64,000 nt of DNA from Nocardia abscessus (GCF_015477775.1 NZ_JADLQO010000019.1:62001-126000), one strand, 5' to 3'; shown: positions 44,752-54,684, numbered from the stretch's first letter. A program made the numbers and translations. Notes: generated by a model not told the origin, from the sequence alone.

Positions 44752-47185
44752 AGGTCCATGCCGATGACTGTCGAAGCAGCGTCAGGGGAACGGTGGAGGC
44801 AACTTGTGCACCGGTGGGGCGCTCGTAGATGACGCTCGAGTCGTCCGCGATCAGCCAGCGCCCGCCAGCAGTTGGGGTGTCGGATGACTCCACGTAGATC
44901 TCGACTACGTCGGTCCGGTAAGCGTCAGCGGGCGTCGTGCGCACGTCTTCACCGGGGATGCTGGCCGATAAGCGCGCCTGCTGAGCTGACCGCTCGATGC
45001 TTCCGCCGTGCTGACGCTTCCCAGATTCGGGCGCGGCGCGCACATCGCGCGCAGCCCTGCCCGGTGTTGCAGGCGGAAGTAGCGCGGCAGCAGGGGAGTG
45101 GGTAACGAAGGAACATCCGCCCAGGCGGAGGATCCTCGGTCGAGGATTCGTGGCCTCGGTGCTGGTGCTGGTGCTGGTGAAGGGGTTGGGGTCGCTTCCT
45201 TTTCCGGCTCGCTGGTACGGAGGTGCTGCGCCGACCTGACGTGGCCGAACAGGAGCGGTGTGAATCTCTCCAACCCGCGGGGGAACTGACTCCTCGCGGT
45301 GAATGAGCCAGTGCTTCCACGTTGCCCGGTGTCGCTGGTGACGAGCGAGTCGGTGGCTGCGCAGCTGCTGAAGGCCGTGCGCGTGAGCGACGTCATCGAG
45401 GCTTGTCGGTCCGGGCTGTAGATGCCCGAGGATGTGGTTGATCAATCCGGCGGTGGTGAGGACGGCCAACGCGTTGTATCCGGCGCTGGAACTGATGCAG
45501 GCTGCGGCGAAAACGTCGCTGGCAGAGGTCAGCCCACTGTGGGTGATGAGATCGTGCAGGTAGCGGCAGTGCAGGCCTAGGACGGTCCAGGCTGGATGAA
45601 CGGGTTCGACCCGCGCGCGGTCGATCTGGGTTCGGTCGGGGCAGATGGGACGGTGCCCTTGATGGGGCGTGACCAGGGCGTAGCGGTCGGCAGCGAGTCC
45701 GCGGCCGGTGCGGGTACGCAGGATCGGTGCGCCGGGCATATCGCGTAGTTCCCGCAGGACGCCCCACACGGTGGATTCGGGAAGGTCACCAGCGGCAAGT
45801 GACAGTGACCGGCCGCCGAACTCGACGACGGGCACCCCGCGCGCGACCTGCCCTCCGACTGCGGAAGCCCACGCCAAGGCCTGCAACACCGCCAACACCG
45901 TCCACCGCCGCGGGGACCGAGGCCATTGGGCGTGCACCCACACCGTCGCGGCCGCCAGCCACCGCTGCTGCAGACGCGCCGATGAACGGAGCCAGGGTCT
46001 ACCCCCTGTGTCTATTCGCTTGTGCGCCACGGACAGGAATTCGGGGACGATGCGGTCGGCCCACCGGCAGGCGGAGATCCAGTCGCGGTGCATCGCGGCG
46101 TCGGTGCCTCGACCGTAGCGTCGGTAGGCGTCGGCGAACCCGTGCCAGCTGCCGCCAGCAGCGGGGAGTTGCGCGCGCACGTCGAGGTAGCAGTAGCCGC
46201 GCACGACCGCGGCGGCGAGCACGGATTGGCGTGCCGCAGAGCGATCCAACCGGCCCGCGCGCGTCGTCCACCGGCTGTCGGAGGGGGTGGCGCCGTCGCG
46301 CGCGAAGTCTTCGATGGTGGGGGAGAGCGGGCTGCGGCGGCGGTATTGCGCGCGCAGCCGCGCACGCTCGCCCTCGCCTTCCCACAACTGCACTTCGCGC
46401 GTGATGTCGTCGGCCGCGCGCGGCGCGCGCGGGATCGCGCATGCCCCGCGCGCGGTGCTCGTCTCGTGCGCGGTCCCGGCCACCAGGTGTCGCAAGCGGG
46501 CGACGAACCCGGGTGCGGATCGGGTGGTGAGGGCGTCGATAGCGTCGTCGAGGCTGCCGTCGAGTCGGCGGTATCCGCCTTGTTTGCAGCGTGATCCGGG
46601 TGGAGTGATGCATCCGGTGGCGGGGTTGAGCATCGGTGTGATGTCCAGGCTGGGCAGCCGCGCGGCCAGTGCGCGCACAAGGGATTCGGCTTGTATGAGG
46701 TCGAGGGTGTCACCGAGGGGCAGCGGGATGAGGATGTGGCGTCCGCCGCTGGTGGAGTGGTCGGTGATCGCGCGGCCCCCGGCTTCGCGAACCCATCGCA
46801 GGCAACGCTCGACATCGCGAGCAACCGCCACGGTGCCGCCACGGGCGCTGTCGAAATCCAATGCGAGCAGACGGGTCCGGCCGTCCCGATAGATCGGCAC
46901 CGCCGCGGGCTGGTCAGGCAGTTTACGGGTCAGTGTTCGGGCGCGGTCGTTGTACCCGTCAAGGCTCGAGTTCCACAAACGCATCGAGCGGCGGGCAGCC
47001 AGTAGGGGTGCGAGTCGAGCGAACGCTTCGTGCGCGGCCGCCGCCTCGTCGTCCGTCGTCGGCGCGGCGGTGTTTTCGGTAGTTGGGGGTAGCTGCGGGA
47101 GTGGCCGGTGGGCGATGGTCGCTGTGCCGTTGGCGGCATTTGATGCCGTGGCAGGGCGTGCGCTACCCTCGGAGGTGCCTTTCAT
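44723..47185 (-). CDS. Plasmid/ICE-type replication protein with primase (AEP) domain
   Basis: An 820-aa protein. RLLALDFDSARGG (about 107-119) and TSGGRHILIPL (147-157) match the catalytic DxD and SGGxH motifs of archaeo-eukaryotic primases used by actinobacterial plasmids and integrative elements. The middle (WTVLAVLQALAWASAVGG) is probably a helical accessory domain. A Thr/Ser repeat (TSTSTSTE, from a GGTGCT tandem near 45165) and a disordered tail follow. The start at the ATG two codons into the longest frame has AAGG upstream. It ends the leftward element operon. Confidence 0.75.
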   Translation of the reverse strand: MKGTSEGSARPATASNAANGTATIAHRPLPQLPPTTENTAAPTTDDEAAAAHEAFARLAPLLAARRSMRLWNSSLDGYNDRARTLTRKLPDQPAAVPIYRDGRTRLLALDFDSARGGTVAVARDVERCLRWVREAGGRAITDHSTSGGRHILIPLPLGDTLDLIQAESLVRALAARLPSLDITPMLNPATGCITPPGSRCKQGGYRRLDGSLDDAIDALTTRSAPGFVARLRHLVAGTAHETSTARGACAIPRAPRAADDITREVQLWEGEGERARLRAQYRRRSPLSPTIEDFARDGATPSDSRWTTRAGRLDRSAARQSVLAAAVVRGYCYLDVRAQLPAAGGSWHGFADAYRRYGRGTDAAMHRDWISACRWADRIVPEFLSVAHKRIDTGGRPWLRSSARLQQRWLAAATVWVHAQWPRSPRRWTVLAVLQALAWASAVGGQVARGVPVVEFGGRSLSLAAGDLPESTVWGVLRELRDMPGAPILRTRTGRGLAADRYALVTPHQGHRPICPDRTQIDRARVEPVHPAWTVLGLHCRYLHDLITHSGLTSASDVFAAACISSSAGYNALAVLTTAGLINHILGHLQPGPTSLDDVAHAHGLQQLRSHRLARHQRHRATWKHWLIHREESVPPRVGEIHTAPVRPRQVGAAPPYQRAGKGSDPNPFTSTSTSTEATNPRPRILRLGGCSFVTHSPAAALLPPATPGRAARDVRAAPESGKRQHGGSIERSAQQARLSASIPGEDVRTTPADAYRTDVVEIYVESSDTPTAGGRWLIADDSSVIYERPTGAQVASTVPLTLLRQSSAWTCVSRRGPIR

Positions 47186-47331
47186 GCGCAACCTTGGGGT
47201 TGTGTTTCAGAAGTGCCCTCAGTTGCAGCTGGGGGCCTTCGTCATATCTGGAGTTGTAGTGAGCTGAGGTTCACGAGAGCGCGGGGTACGCGGCTTAGCG
47301 TGCGACTAACGCGCGCACCCCGGCCGTCGCT

Positions 47332-48105
47332 TCAGACGGAGGTGACCGCAGGCCCCACCCCCTGCCTGGATCCGATGCGGAAGCCCATCGACTCCGCGCG
47401 ACCCACGATGCGATCGGCCGTCGAGCGCGTCCATTTGACCTTCGTGATCTGACTCAGTTCGGTCGCGATTGCGTTGGCGTTCACCCCACGCTCAGCAAGC
47501 CGCAGGAGCTCCTCGAGCTCTGTCTCTGGCTTCTGAGTCAATCTGCCGCGCACCAGCTCCCGTGCGATGCGACAGCATTGGTCAGGCTCCGACACGTCGA
47601 TCAGCACCCGTTCCGGAATCGCCACCCGCTGCTGCTGCAGCGCCTGGTGGTGAGGCGGCGCTTGGACCGAACCCGCGGAAGGTTCGATGGTCGACGCCAC
47701 CAGTGCAGGAGATGCAGTGGTCTGCGCCATGACCGAAGCGGGGGAGTCGTCCACATGCAGAAGACCAATGGCCTGATCGGCGCCATGATCGCCGTCCGCG
47801 CGATCTGTGGAGCCCGACGTATCGTCGAGGACGCCGGTTGGGCTGACCATGTTGATGAGCCGCGCGTAGCGGGCAGCCAGCCAGGCATGCAACCACATCA
47901 GGACAACCACCATCACCGGTGCGACCGCATACTCGCCGCCGCGGCCGAAGTCTCCCGCCGCGAGATGAGGACCACTGTTGAGGCCGACTGTCGCGGTCAA
48001 CAGGCAGGCCTCGAACAGCAGAATCCTGCGGCGCTCGGCCGTCACACCCAGCCGTGCAGCGGTCGCGGCCTGTGCCATCACTTCCAGGATCGGCACCGAG
48101 ATCAT
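47332..48105 (-). CDS. SpdB/DUF2637-like protein, C-terminal part
   Basis: A 257-aa frame. It begins ISVPILEVMAQAATAARLG and has a second hydrophobic helix (VAPVMVVVLMWLHAWLAARY), then a linker and a C-terminal helical region (LEELLRLAERGVNANAIA, WTRSTADRIVGRAESMGF). It overlaps the preceding gene by ATGA. In homologous proteins I recall, the GIEAMISVP region is continuous, so this frame and 48102-48680 probably are two halves of one membrane protein of the conjugative spread (Spd) type. Confidence 0.6.
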   Translation of the reverse strand: MISVPILEVMAQAATAARLGVTAERRRILLFEACLLTATVGLNSGPHLAAGDFGRGGEYAVAPVMVVVLMWLHAWLAARYARLINMVSPTGVLDDTSGSTDRADGDHGADQAIGLLHVDDSPASVMAQTTASPALVASTIEPSAGSVQAPPHHQALQQQRVAIPERVLIDVSEPDQCCRIARELVRGRLTQKPETELEELLRLAERGVNANAIATELSQITKVKWTRSTADRIVGRAESMGFRIGSRQGVGPAVTSV

Positions 48106-48680
48106 CCCTCGATGCCGAACGGCAGCAGCCACCACGACGCGCCTGCTGGTCCGCCCTCGGGCGCGAGGTTGCGTCCGACGTTCACCGCCGACCACACCAG
48201 CCCGACCACGATGACCGCCGGCAGCCGCAACGACGACCACGTCGCGCGACGGTGCAGCATGCCCTCCAACGCATCCGGACTGGTGGCACGACGGCGCTCG
48301 GCTCGAGCACGCGCATGCCACCGCAGCTCCTGCTGCTCGCTGGCGCGGATCCGCTCTGCGGTGCGTCGCGAGCGATTCCTTGATGCACGCTCCCGGCGGA
48401 CCTGGCTCTGGCGATCGCGCCGGTCCCGCGCCCGAATCCATCGGTGAAGTCTCTGCTCGGCGTCAAGTTCGCTCTTGTCGATCGCCTCGTACAGTGCCGG
48501 ATCTCGCAGAGACGGCAGGCACGCGTTCGCCGCCGTAAGGTGCCGCGCAAGCTCATCCGGATCCAGCGCATCAGCGCGCCGCCCGCGCGGGCGCGGCAGC
48601 CACGAACCGCGCCGGCGCTTCCACGTCGGCGCGTCCGCTGACCTGATAGTCGGATCCGTTGGATCCGGAACGGGAGTCAT
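48102..48680 (-). CDS. SpdB/DUF2637-like protein, N-terminal part
   Basis: A 192-aa frame with a highly charged N-terminal half (RRERASRNRSRRTAERIR) and, at its end, a hydrophobic helix (LPAVIVVGLVWSAVNVG) and the segment WWLLPFGIEG. The stop comes just where the homologous proteins continue with MISVP, suggesting a lost base at 48100-48110. The ATG overlaps the integrase stop (ATGA). Confidence 0.6.
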   Translation of the reverse strand: MTPVPDPTDPTIRSADAPTWKRRRGSWLPRPRGRRADALDPDELARHLTAANACLPSLRDPALYEAIDKSELDAEQRLHRWIRARDRRDRQSQVRRERASRNRSRRTAERIRASEQQELRWHARARAERRRATSPDALEGMLHRRATWSSLRLPAVIVVGLVWSAVNVGRNLAPEGGPAGASWWLLPFGIEG

Positions 48681-49780
48681 CTCGGGAGGTCCTCCGTGGA
48701 CGGGGGCAGGAGATTCGGGACCAGAGGGTGCGGCTCCCCGGTCAAGACCGACAGTGCATAGGCCACCTCTTCCCGGGTCGCGCGGGTGTAGATCGAGGTG
48801 GCACCGTTGCTGGCGGTATCGGTGTGCCCGGCATATGCCTTCGCGACAGCGTGCCCGAAATTGCGCTCCACCCATGTCAAGGTGGTGTGACGCAGCCAGT
48901 GGCACGTGATTCCTTGCTGTTTGACCCATGGAAGCTGCTCACCGATCTGACGCCACATGATGTGAAATCGTCTTTCGCTGATCGGATCGCCATTCTTGTA
49001 CCGAAATAGTCTTTCGTCAGCTTTGTTGGTGATCAGTCTGCCATTTTGTGCTCGCCGGTTCCGGTCAGTCCGCAAGCGAGCGCGGGATGCGTAATGCTCC
49101 ACTAGTGCTCGCATAAGGGTTGGTGACACAGGCTGCCAACGCTCGGTGTTACCTTTCTCGCGCAGCCGAACGAGGCATTGGTCCGGATCCAGATCTTGCG
49201 GCCGCAAGGCCAGGATGCCGCCCCGCCGGCAGGCGGTTTCGGTGCACATTCGGAGGATCAGTGTGGTGAGTTCAGGTTCATCGCCGTACTCGGCCACGAC
49301 ACGGTTGATCTCCGAGAGGCGGTCGGTCGATATGGCCCCCCGGCTCGAAGAGCGCATCCTTGGCTTGACCAATCGGGCTGCGGGATTGTCCGTAGAACGG
49401 ATCAGATTGTCCTCGACTGCGTGTCGGTATAGGTAGCGGAGGGCGCTTATTGCCATTCTTGCGATGCCGTATCCGTCGCGATCGGTGCACCGGATGTTGC
49501 GTTGCGCCCGAAAGTCGCCGATGAGTTGTTTGAATTCTGTGACAGTTGGCTCATCGAGTCGGCGATCCGGCCATGCCTCGACGATTCTCTTCCAATAGGA
49601 CATGTAGTTTTTGCGGGTCACGCCGGGTGGCATGGCCGCATAGACGACTGATACATACTCGGCAAAAGTCGGTATGGTTCGTTTCGGCTCAGCCGACATG
49701 AGGTCTTCGAGACTTACTCCCAGTCGTTCGAGGAGCAATTGGGCGGTCTGCACTTCGACGCTCGAGGCTGACGGTGTCAT
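48677..49780 (-). CDS. Tyrosine recombinase/integrase, complete catalytic set
   Basis: A 367-aa integrase. The catalytic residues are all visible: Arg in TETACRRGGIL, Lys in REKGNTERWQPV, HWLRHTTLTW (HxxR), the second His in AGHTD, and Tyr in SIYTRATREE. The N-terminal core-binding domain lies around FAEYVSVVYAAMPPGVT to LYRHAVEDNLI. The start overlaps the stop of the AbrB-like gene (ATGA). It should integrate and excise the element. Unlike the recombinase at 13.2 kb, it appears functional. Confidence 0.9.
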   Translation of the reverse strand: MTPSASSVEVQTAQLLLERLGVSLEDLMSAEPKRTIPTFAEYVSVVYAAMPPGVTRKNYMSYWKRIVEAWPDRRLDEPTVTEFKQLIGDFRAQRNIRCTDRDGYGIARMAISALRYLYRHAVEDNLIRSTDNPAARLVKPRMRSSSRGAISTDRLSEINRVVAEYGDEPELTTLILRMCTETACRRGGILALRPQDLDPDQCLVRLREKGNTERWQPVSPTLMRALVEHYASRARLRTDRNRRAQNGRLITNKADERLFRYKNGDPISERRFHIMWRQIGEQLPWVKQQGITCHWLRHTTLTWVERNFGHAVAKAYAGHTDTASNGATSIYTRATREEVAYALSVLTGEPHPLVPNLLPPSTEDLPR

Positions 49781-50250
49781 CGGCCGCCCCCCGCGGCAGG
49801 CGCTGTCTGCCGTTGCCGCGTGATCATCTGATCGACAGCGCCAGGGCCGAACATGAGGAGAATGCCTTCTGCGAGGTGCGCCGCCAAGAGGATCCGATCG
49901 GAGGTGTGGAAACCGGCCTTGCGACGGAATCGGGCTGGCATCCGGAGGTCGCCAGCGGCCGTAATCCACAGTTCGGGATCCCCGAAGCTCCCGACGATGA
50001 CCATCGCGCCCTCGAGCTCATACCCGAGCCGCCTGCCGGGGCGCCAACCAAGAGCAGGTAGAAGTCTCTTCTCGATTACCCTGCCTCCGGCGTCCACACG
50101 GCGAACGCTGCAAAGCCACTGCGGCTCATGCCGAGACGGGTGCTGATAGATCGCCGTCAGCGGACGATCATTCCGGTAATTGATCAGTACGGGAGCTGCG
50201 TCAAGCCGCGGACTTCCACCGGGCAAGATCGGCGGCAGGATATCGCTCAT
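49777..50250 (-). CDS. AbrB/SpoVT-like DNA-binding protein
   Basis: A 157-aa protein with a C-terminal swapped-hairpin AbrB-like segment (LWITAAGDLRMPARFRRKAG). The N-terminal part is beta-rich and unrecognised. Its stop overlaps the integrase start, so it probably regulates or accompanies the integrase. The start was set at the second ATG; the first is three codons earlier. Confidence 0.6.
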   Translation of the reverse strand: MSDILPPILPGGSPRLDAAPVLINYRNDRPLTAIYQHPSRHEPQWLCSVRRVDAGGRVIEKRLLPALGWRPGRRLGYELEGAMVIVGSFGDPELWITAAGDLRMPARFRRKAGFHTSDRILLAAHLAEGILLMFGPGAVDQMITRQRQTAPAAGGGR

Positions 50251-51262
50251 GCCGACCACCTCCCACGAGCGGACCGCGGACCACAGGTGAACAGCCCTGG
50301 GTACAAGGTGTCAGATCCGTTGTAGAGCGCCTGCCAGGTTGCGAGTTCGCTACGGAAAGATGCCCTAACATGCGTTCGATGACACCCTGCGCCGATTCGC
50401 CGACCCGAGCGGTGAGCACCTCGTCGTAGGCCACGTCGCGCACCCGCGAGACGGTCAGATACGCCAGCTTCGCGCCGGATCCGACGAACTCCTCCACGAA
50501 CGGCGTCGCCGGGTCGGTGAGGATCTCCTCCGGGCGTGCGTACTGCTCGACGTGACCTCCTTGGGAGAGGATGAGCACCTTGTCGCCGAGCTTGGTGGCT
50601 TCCTCGAAGTCGTGCGTGACGATCACGATGGTCTTGCCGAGTTCCTGCTGGATCGCGATCAGGCTGTCCTGCAGGCGGACCCGGGTGATCGGATCGACCG
50701 CACCGAAGGGCTCGTCCATGAGCAGGACCGGCGGGTCCGCCGCGAGCGCGCGGGCGACCCCGACCCGCTGCTGTTGCCCACCGGACATGTCCTTCGGCAG
50801 CCGGTCGGCGAAGGTGCCGGGGTCGAGACCGACCAGATCGAGCAGGTATTCGGTGCGTTCGGCGATCCGCTTCCTGTCCCATCCGAGCACCCGCGGGATG
50901 GCGCCGACGTTCTTGGCGACCGTCCAGTGGGGGAACAGGCCGCCGGACTGGATGACATACCCGATCGACTGCCGCAGCTTGTCGGGGTCCTCCCTGGTGA
51001 CGTCGCGACCGCCGATGAGGATTCTGCCTTCGGTCGGCTCGATCAGCCGGTTGATCATCTTGAGGGTGGTCGTCTTGCCGCAGCCGGACGGGCCGACGAA
51101 CGCGACGATGTCGCCTGCCTCGATGTCGAGGTCCAGGCGTTCGACCGCGGGCTTCTGCTGACCCTTGTAGCGCTTGACGACCGAGTCCAGCTCGATGGAC
51201 GCACCGGTCACATTGCGCTCGGCGGTCGCCGTGGCGGGCTGACTGGTCACATCGTCGGTCAT
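50201..51262 (-). pseudogene. Osmoprotectant ABC transporter ATPase, 3' end replaced
   Basis: An OpuCA/ProV-type ATPase. Walker A GPSGCGKTT (57-65), Q-loop QSGGLFP, signature MSGGQQQR (159-166), Walker B LLMDEPFGAVD and switch HDFEEA are intact. After ARVGESAQGVIERM (about residue 298, near 50371) the sequence no longer resembles the family and runs through the element to 50201. The ATP-binding domain is complete, so the product may still work, but the C-terminal regulatory part is lost and no second permease or substrate-binding gene follows. It overlaps the permease stop by ATGA. Confidence 0.75.
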
Positions 51263-51903
51263 GAGAGTCCCTTTGCGATCGTGAGGCGTCCGAGCAGGAC
51301 GAGGAGCGCGTCGAACACCAGCGCGATGATGACGATGAGGATGGTGCCCGTCAGAGCCATCTCGAGAGCGTTCGCGCCACCGAGCCGAGAGAGGCCGTTG
51401 AAGATCAGTGATCCGAGGCCCGGTCCCAGGACATACGCGACAATGGCGGCGACGCCGACGATCATCTGGGTGGACACCCTGATGCCGGTGAGGATGACCG
51501 GCCAGGCGATCGGCAATTCGACCGTCAGCAGAATCCGCCATCGCGAAAAGCCGATGCCTTGCGCGGATTCGACGACCGAGGCCGGTACCGATCGCAGACC
51601 CACGATCGCGTTGCCGATCACCGGCAGCGCCGCGAAGAACGCCAGCATGACGAACGACGGGACCACGCCCAGTCCGAACGGGACCAACAGAATCGCCAGC
51701 AGCGCCAGCGAAGGAATCGTCAGCGCCACACGGCTCGAGGTCAGGGATAACGCGGACAACAGCGGGAGACGATAAACCGCCACCGCGATGAGGACGGCGA
51801 CGACGGTCCCGACCAGGACCGTCTGAAACGCCAGGGAGGCATGCTGATAGGTGAGGAACGCCAGAACCTCCCCCCGTCCCCGGATGTAACTCCACAAATT
51901 CAC
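51259..51903 (-). CDS. Osmoprotectant (glycine betaine/choline) ABC permease
   Basis: A 214-aa inner-membrane permease of the OpuCB/ProW type with about five hydrophobic helices. The EAA-like loop is VVESAQGIGFSRWRIL, and PSLALLAILLVPFGLG is typical of the family. GTG at 51903 is preferred over longer frames. It is followed with overlap by the ATPase gene. The usual second permease and solute-binding protein genes are not found downstream. Confidence 0.8.
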   Translation of the reverse strand: MNLWSYIRGRGEVLAFLTYQHASLAFQTVLVGTVVAVLIAVAVYRLPLLSALSLTSSRVALTIPSLALLAILLVPFGLGVVPSFVMLAFFAALPVIGNAIVGLRSVPASVVESAQGIGFSRWRILLTVELPIAWPVILTGIRVSTQMIVGVAAIVAYVLGPGLGSLIFNGLSRLGGANALEMALTGTILIVIIALVFDALLVLLGRLTIAKGLS

Positions 51904-52254
51904 GGGATTCCCATCGTCGGCCGAAGACCAGTCGGTACCTGTCCGCGCGTTGTCATCGGACGCGCGAGCCGTAATAGAGTAATCTATGCTGCTCGTTCGG
52001 CTCCGGAGGGCGCGCGGTGTGCGATTCACCCGGCCGCCGAAATGGTGGCCCTTTCCGACCGCTACCGGCAGGGGAACAATGCGCGCGCTCACCCATATCT
52101 TCACTCATCAAGAGTTCGCGCCGATCGATCCGAATCGAAGGCATGCGATTTGCGCCATTCGGGCGAATCCGCCCTCGAGCATGTCGCGGATTCCGCCGAA
52201 CCCTTTGTGCCGCGGCCATGTTTGTGAACTCGAATCATCCGCCCCGATGGTGGG

Positions 52255-53193
52255 TTATGCCGCGCGCGTCAGTGGGTTGGTGCCCGAGTAGTACTCGGCG
52301 TCGCCCGCGATCACGGTGCTCGGCGTGCCGTCGACGCCCACGGGGACCTCCCCGGCGAGCGTGATGCGGGTCAGCTTGCGGTGCTCGCTGCCGTCGTAGT
52401 CGTCGACGGCATAGTGCTGCGTGGCGCGGTTGTCCCAGATGGCGACGTCGCCCAGCGCCCAGTTCCAGCGGGTGGTGTGCTCCAGGCGGGTCACCCGGTC
52501 CTGGAACAGCCGGAACAGCGCCTGCGACTCATGGCTGGGCAGGCCGACGATCTGCTTCACGAAACACCCCAGCAGCAGCGCGCGTTCACCGGTCTCCGGG
52601 TGGATCTCCACCACGGGATGCTCGGTCTCGAAATAGGTGGACTCGAATTCGCGACGGTAGGCCCTGTCGTTCTCATCCGGGCTGTCCTCGACGGTGGCGG
52701 CATAGTCGTACTGGTTGCTGTGCCGCGCACGCAGACTCTCGGCCAGCCGTTTCAGCGGCTCCGGAAGCGAGTTGTACGCGGCGACGGTGGAAGCCCAGGT
52801 GGTCGAGCCGCCGTAGCTGGGCAGCGACACCGCGCGCAGGATCGATGCCTTCGGGACGCGATCGACGAAGGTGACGTCGGTATGCCACGTGTTGGAGCGC
52901 CCGTGGCGGGAATCGATGGCCAAACTCTTCACCCCGGCCGAGGTGATGGTCGGGTGCGGGGTGGTCGGCTGTCCGAGCAGTTGAGCGAACTCGTACTGCC
53001 CGTCCTCCGTCAAATGGTGCTGACCGCGAAAGAAGATCACCTTGTGCTCGGCGAGTGCGGAGCGAATGGTGGTGACGGTCGCCGTGTCCAGGTCACCACC
53101 GAGCCGGACTCCGTCGATCTGCGCGCCGATGTGGGTACCGAGCTTGACCACTCGCACGGCGATCGCGGAGTCAGCTATGTGATCGGCGGACAT
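52255..53193 (-). CDS. TauD/AtsK-type alpha-ketoglutarate dioxygenase
   Basis: A 312-aa Fe(II)/alpha-ketoglutarate-dependent dioxygenase, of the group that releases sulfite from taurine or sulfate from alkyl sulfates. The metal triad is His104-x-Asp106 (WHTDVTF) and His260 (TQHYAVDDY), with Arg276 (RITLAG) for alpha-ketoglutarate. It stands alone, upstream of the ABC permease, and may serve sulfur scavenging. The exact substrate cannot be told. Confidence 0.85.
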   Translation of the reverse strand: MSADHIADSAIAVRVVKLGTHIGAQIDGVRLGGDLDTATVTTIRSALAEHKVIFFRGQHHLTEDGQYEFAQLLGQPTTPHPTITSAGVKSLAIDSRHGRSNTWHTDVTFVDRVPKASILRAVSLPSYGGSTTWASTVAAYNSLPEPLKRLAESLRARHSNQYDYAATVEDSPDENDRAYRREFESTYFETEHPVVEIHPETGERALLLGCFVKQIVGLPSHESQALFRLFQDRVTRLEHTTRWNWALGDVAIWDNRATQHYAVDDYDGSEHRKLTRITLAGEVPVGVDGTPSTVIAGDAEYYSGTNPLTRAA

Positions 53194-53597
53194 ACCAGGG
53201 CCTTTCGCTCGAACCTGATGATCGAGTCAGAGGAAACCACCCGTGGCACGGCCGGGCCAGGATTACAGTCAGGCAGATCGAAACACGTGATCGCGGTGAG
53301 CCGACGGCCGCTCTCGCCGACGTTGAGCCGTGCCCGTGCCGAGCGCGTGATCGCATCGGGTCCGGACACGCCTGAGTATCGATTATGGATGCCGGTGAAT
53401 CGGGTCGACCCAGTGCAGCTGGTCCCGTGTTGCCGGACGTCCGGGTCCGTCTCCGGGACGACATGATCGTACGTCGAGCGCCCGTCGAGGGTGGTCGGTG
53501 ATTTCGACCGCCTTGTAGTGCGGAGAGCCGGTCGAAGAGATCGGCCCGGTAGCGGTCACGCGGCGCGACAGGTACTCCGGGAGGTCCGGAGGACGCG
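53194..53597. other. Gap without a supported gene
   Basis: About 400 bases between the LysR gene end and the dioxygenase start. It should hold the dioxygenase promoter. No coding frame is supported. Confidence 0.35.
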
Positions 53598-54527
53598 CTA
53601 GCTCACCGAGCGAAGGCGGTGCAGGGTGGCGGGATCGATGTCGAGGGTCAGCTCGATCGGCCCGAGTTCGGTGGCGATGCGCGCGAATTCCGCGACCCAG
53701 CGGCTGACCGGCCCGGCACGGTGCACGAGGCCCCAGTTCAGCGTCGGCCCCTCGGCGATCGGGAGGTACACGGCGTCGCCGCGGTCGTAGTACTTGATCG
53801 CTTGCCCGCACGCGAAGGCCACCGCATCACCGGATGTCACGGCCCACAGGACCTCCTCCCGCGTGGGCGCGGGAGCGTCCGAATCCCGCGGGCCCGCCGT
53901 CACCGGCGAGAACGACTCCTCCCAGTACTCCGGGATCGGCAATCCGGAGGGAAGGACCTGGTAGTCGGCCAAGTCGGCCAAGGACACCGATGCGCGGCCG
54001 GCCAGCTCGTGCGTGCGCCCGACCACCAGCACGATGGGCTCGGTGAACGCTTCGGGTCCCACCCTCAGGTCCGGTTCCCGCACGGGCAGAGCCACCAGTG
54101 CCACGTCGACCTCGCCATTGCGGATCAGCCCGAAGGGGTCGTCGATCCGGATCTCGCGCATGCGCAATTCGACATGCGGACAGCGGGTCCGGAACAGCGC
54201 GGTCATGGGAGCCAAGTCCTGCCACATCGGCCCCAGCACGCCCAGCGTCAACGTGTCCGGTCCACCACGCGCGGTGTTCGCGGCCGACTCCATGCCTTCG
54301 AGGATCCGGCGATAACCCGCTTGGAGGTCGTCTCGCAGCTGTTCGCCCAGCGGTGTCAAGGTCACTTTGCGACTGGTTCGCTCGAACAGGGGAGCGCCGA
54401 TCCGCCGCTCCTGCTTGGCGATCGTCTGGCTCACCCGGGGTGTGGAGATGTGCAACCGCTCAGCAGTACGCCCGAAGTGCAACTCCTCGGCGAGGGTCAG
54501 GAAGATCTCGATTTCGCGTAACTCCAC
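53598..54527 (-). CDS. LysR-family transcriptional regulator
   Basis: A 309-aa LysR regulator starting at GTG. The N-terminal winged helix-turn-helix is ELREIEIFLTLAEELHFGR to SQTIAKQERRIGAPLFERT. The effector domain follows (DTLTLGVLGPM, VDVALVALPV). It is divergent from the ABM-like gene, with 157 bases between starts, so it likely controls that gene and itself. The effector is unknown. Confidence 0.9.
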   Translation of the reverse strand: MELREIEIFLTLAEELHFGRTAERLHISTPRVSQTIAKQERRIGAPLFERTSRKVTLTPLGEQLRDDLQAGYRRILEGMESAANTARGGPDTLTLGVLGPMWQDLAPMTALFRTRCPHVELRMREIRIDDPFGLIRNGEVDVALVALPVREPDLRVGPEAFTEPIVLVVGRTHELAGRASVSLADLADYQVLPSGLPIPEYWEESFSPVTAGPRDSDAPAPTREEVLWAVTSGDAVAFACGQAIKYYDRGDAVYLPIAEGPTLNWGLVHRAGPVSRWVAEFARIATELGPIELTLDIDPATLHRLRSVS

Positions 54528-54684
54528 CTGGTCATCGTCCTCATCGTTAACCTCCGGCGCAACCGGCGTTTCGCGATTGCTCGTTGTTCGCGAGGCATCT
54601 CGACGGAAGGCTATGAGGCGTAGGAGAAATCAACCAGGCGGGAGAAAAGGTGCACACCAGGATCCGAGACGAGAGGGCACGATC

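Larger units (their letters stand above)
44723..50371 (-). mobile_element. Integrative element core (AbrB-like, integrase, SpdB-like, primase)
   Basis: Genes from 50250 leftward to 44723 overlap or nearly abut and encode a DNA-binding protein, a complete tyrosine recombinase, SpdB-like spread proteins and a primase, the usual core of actinomycete integrative elements. The right boundary is placed near 50371 because the ABC ATPase gene there loses its native 3' end. No TraB/FtsK-type transfer gene and no tRNA attachment site are seen. The left end is not identified and may lie within or beyond the mosaic region. Confidence 0.6.
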
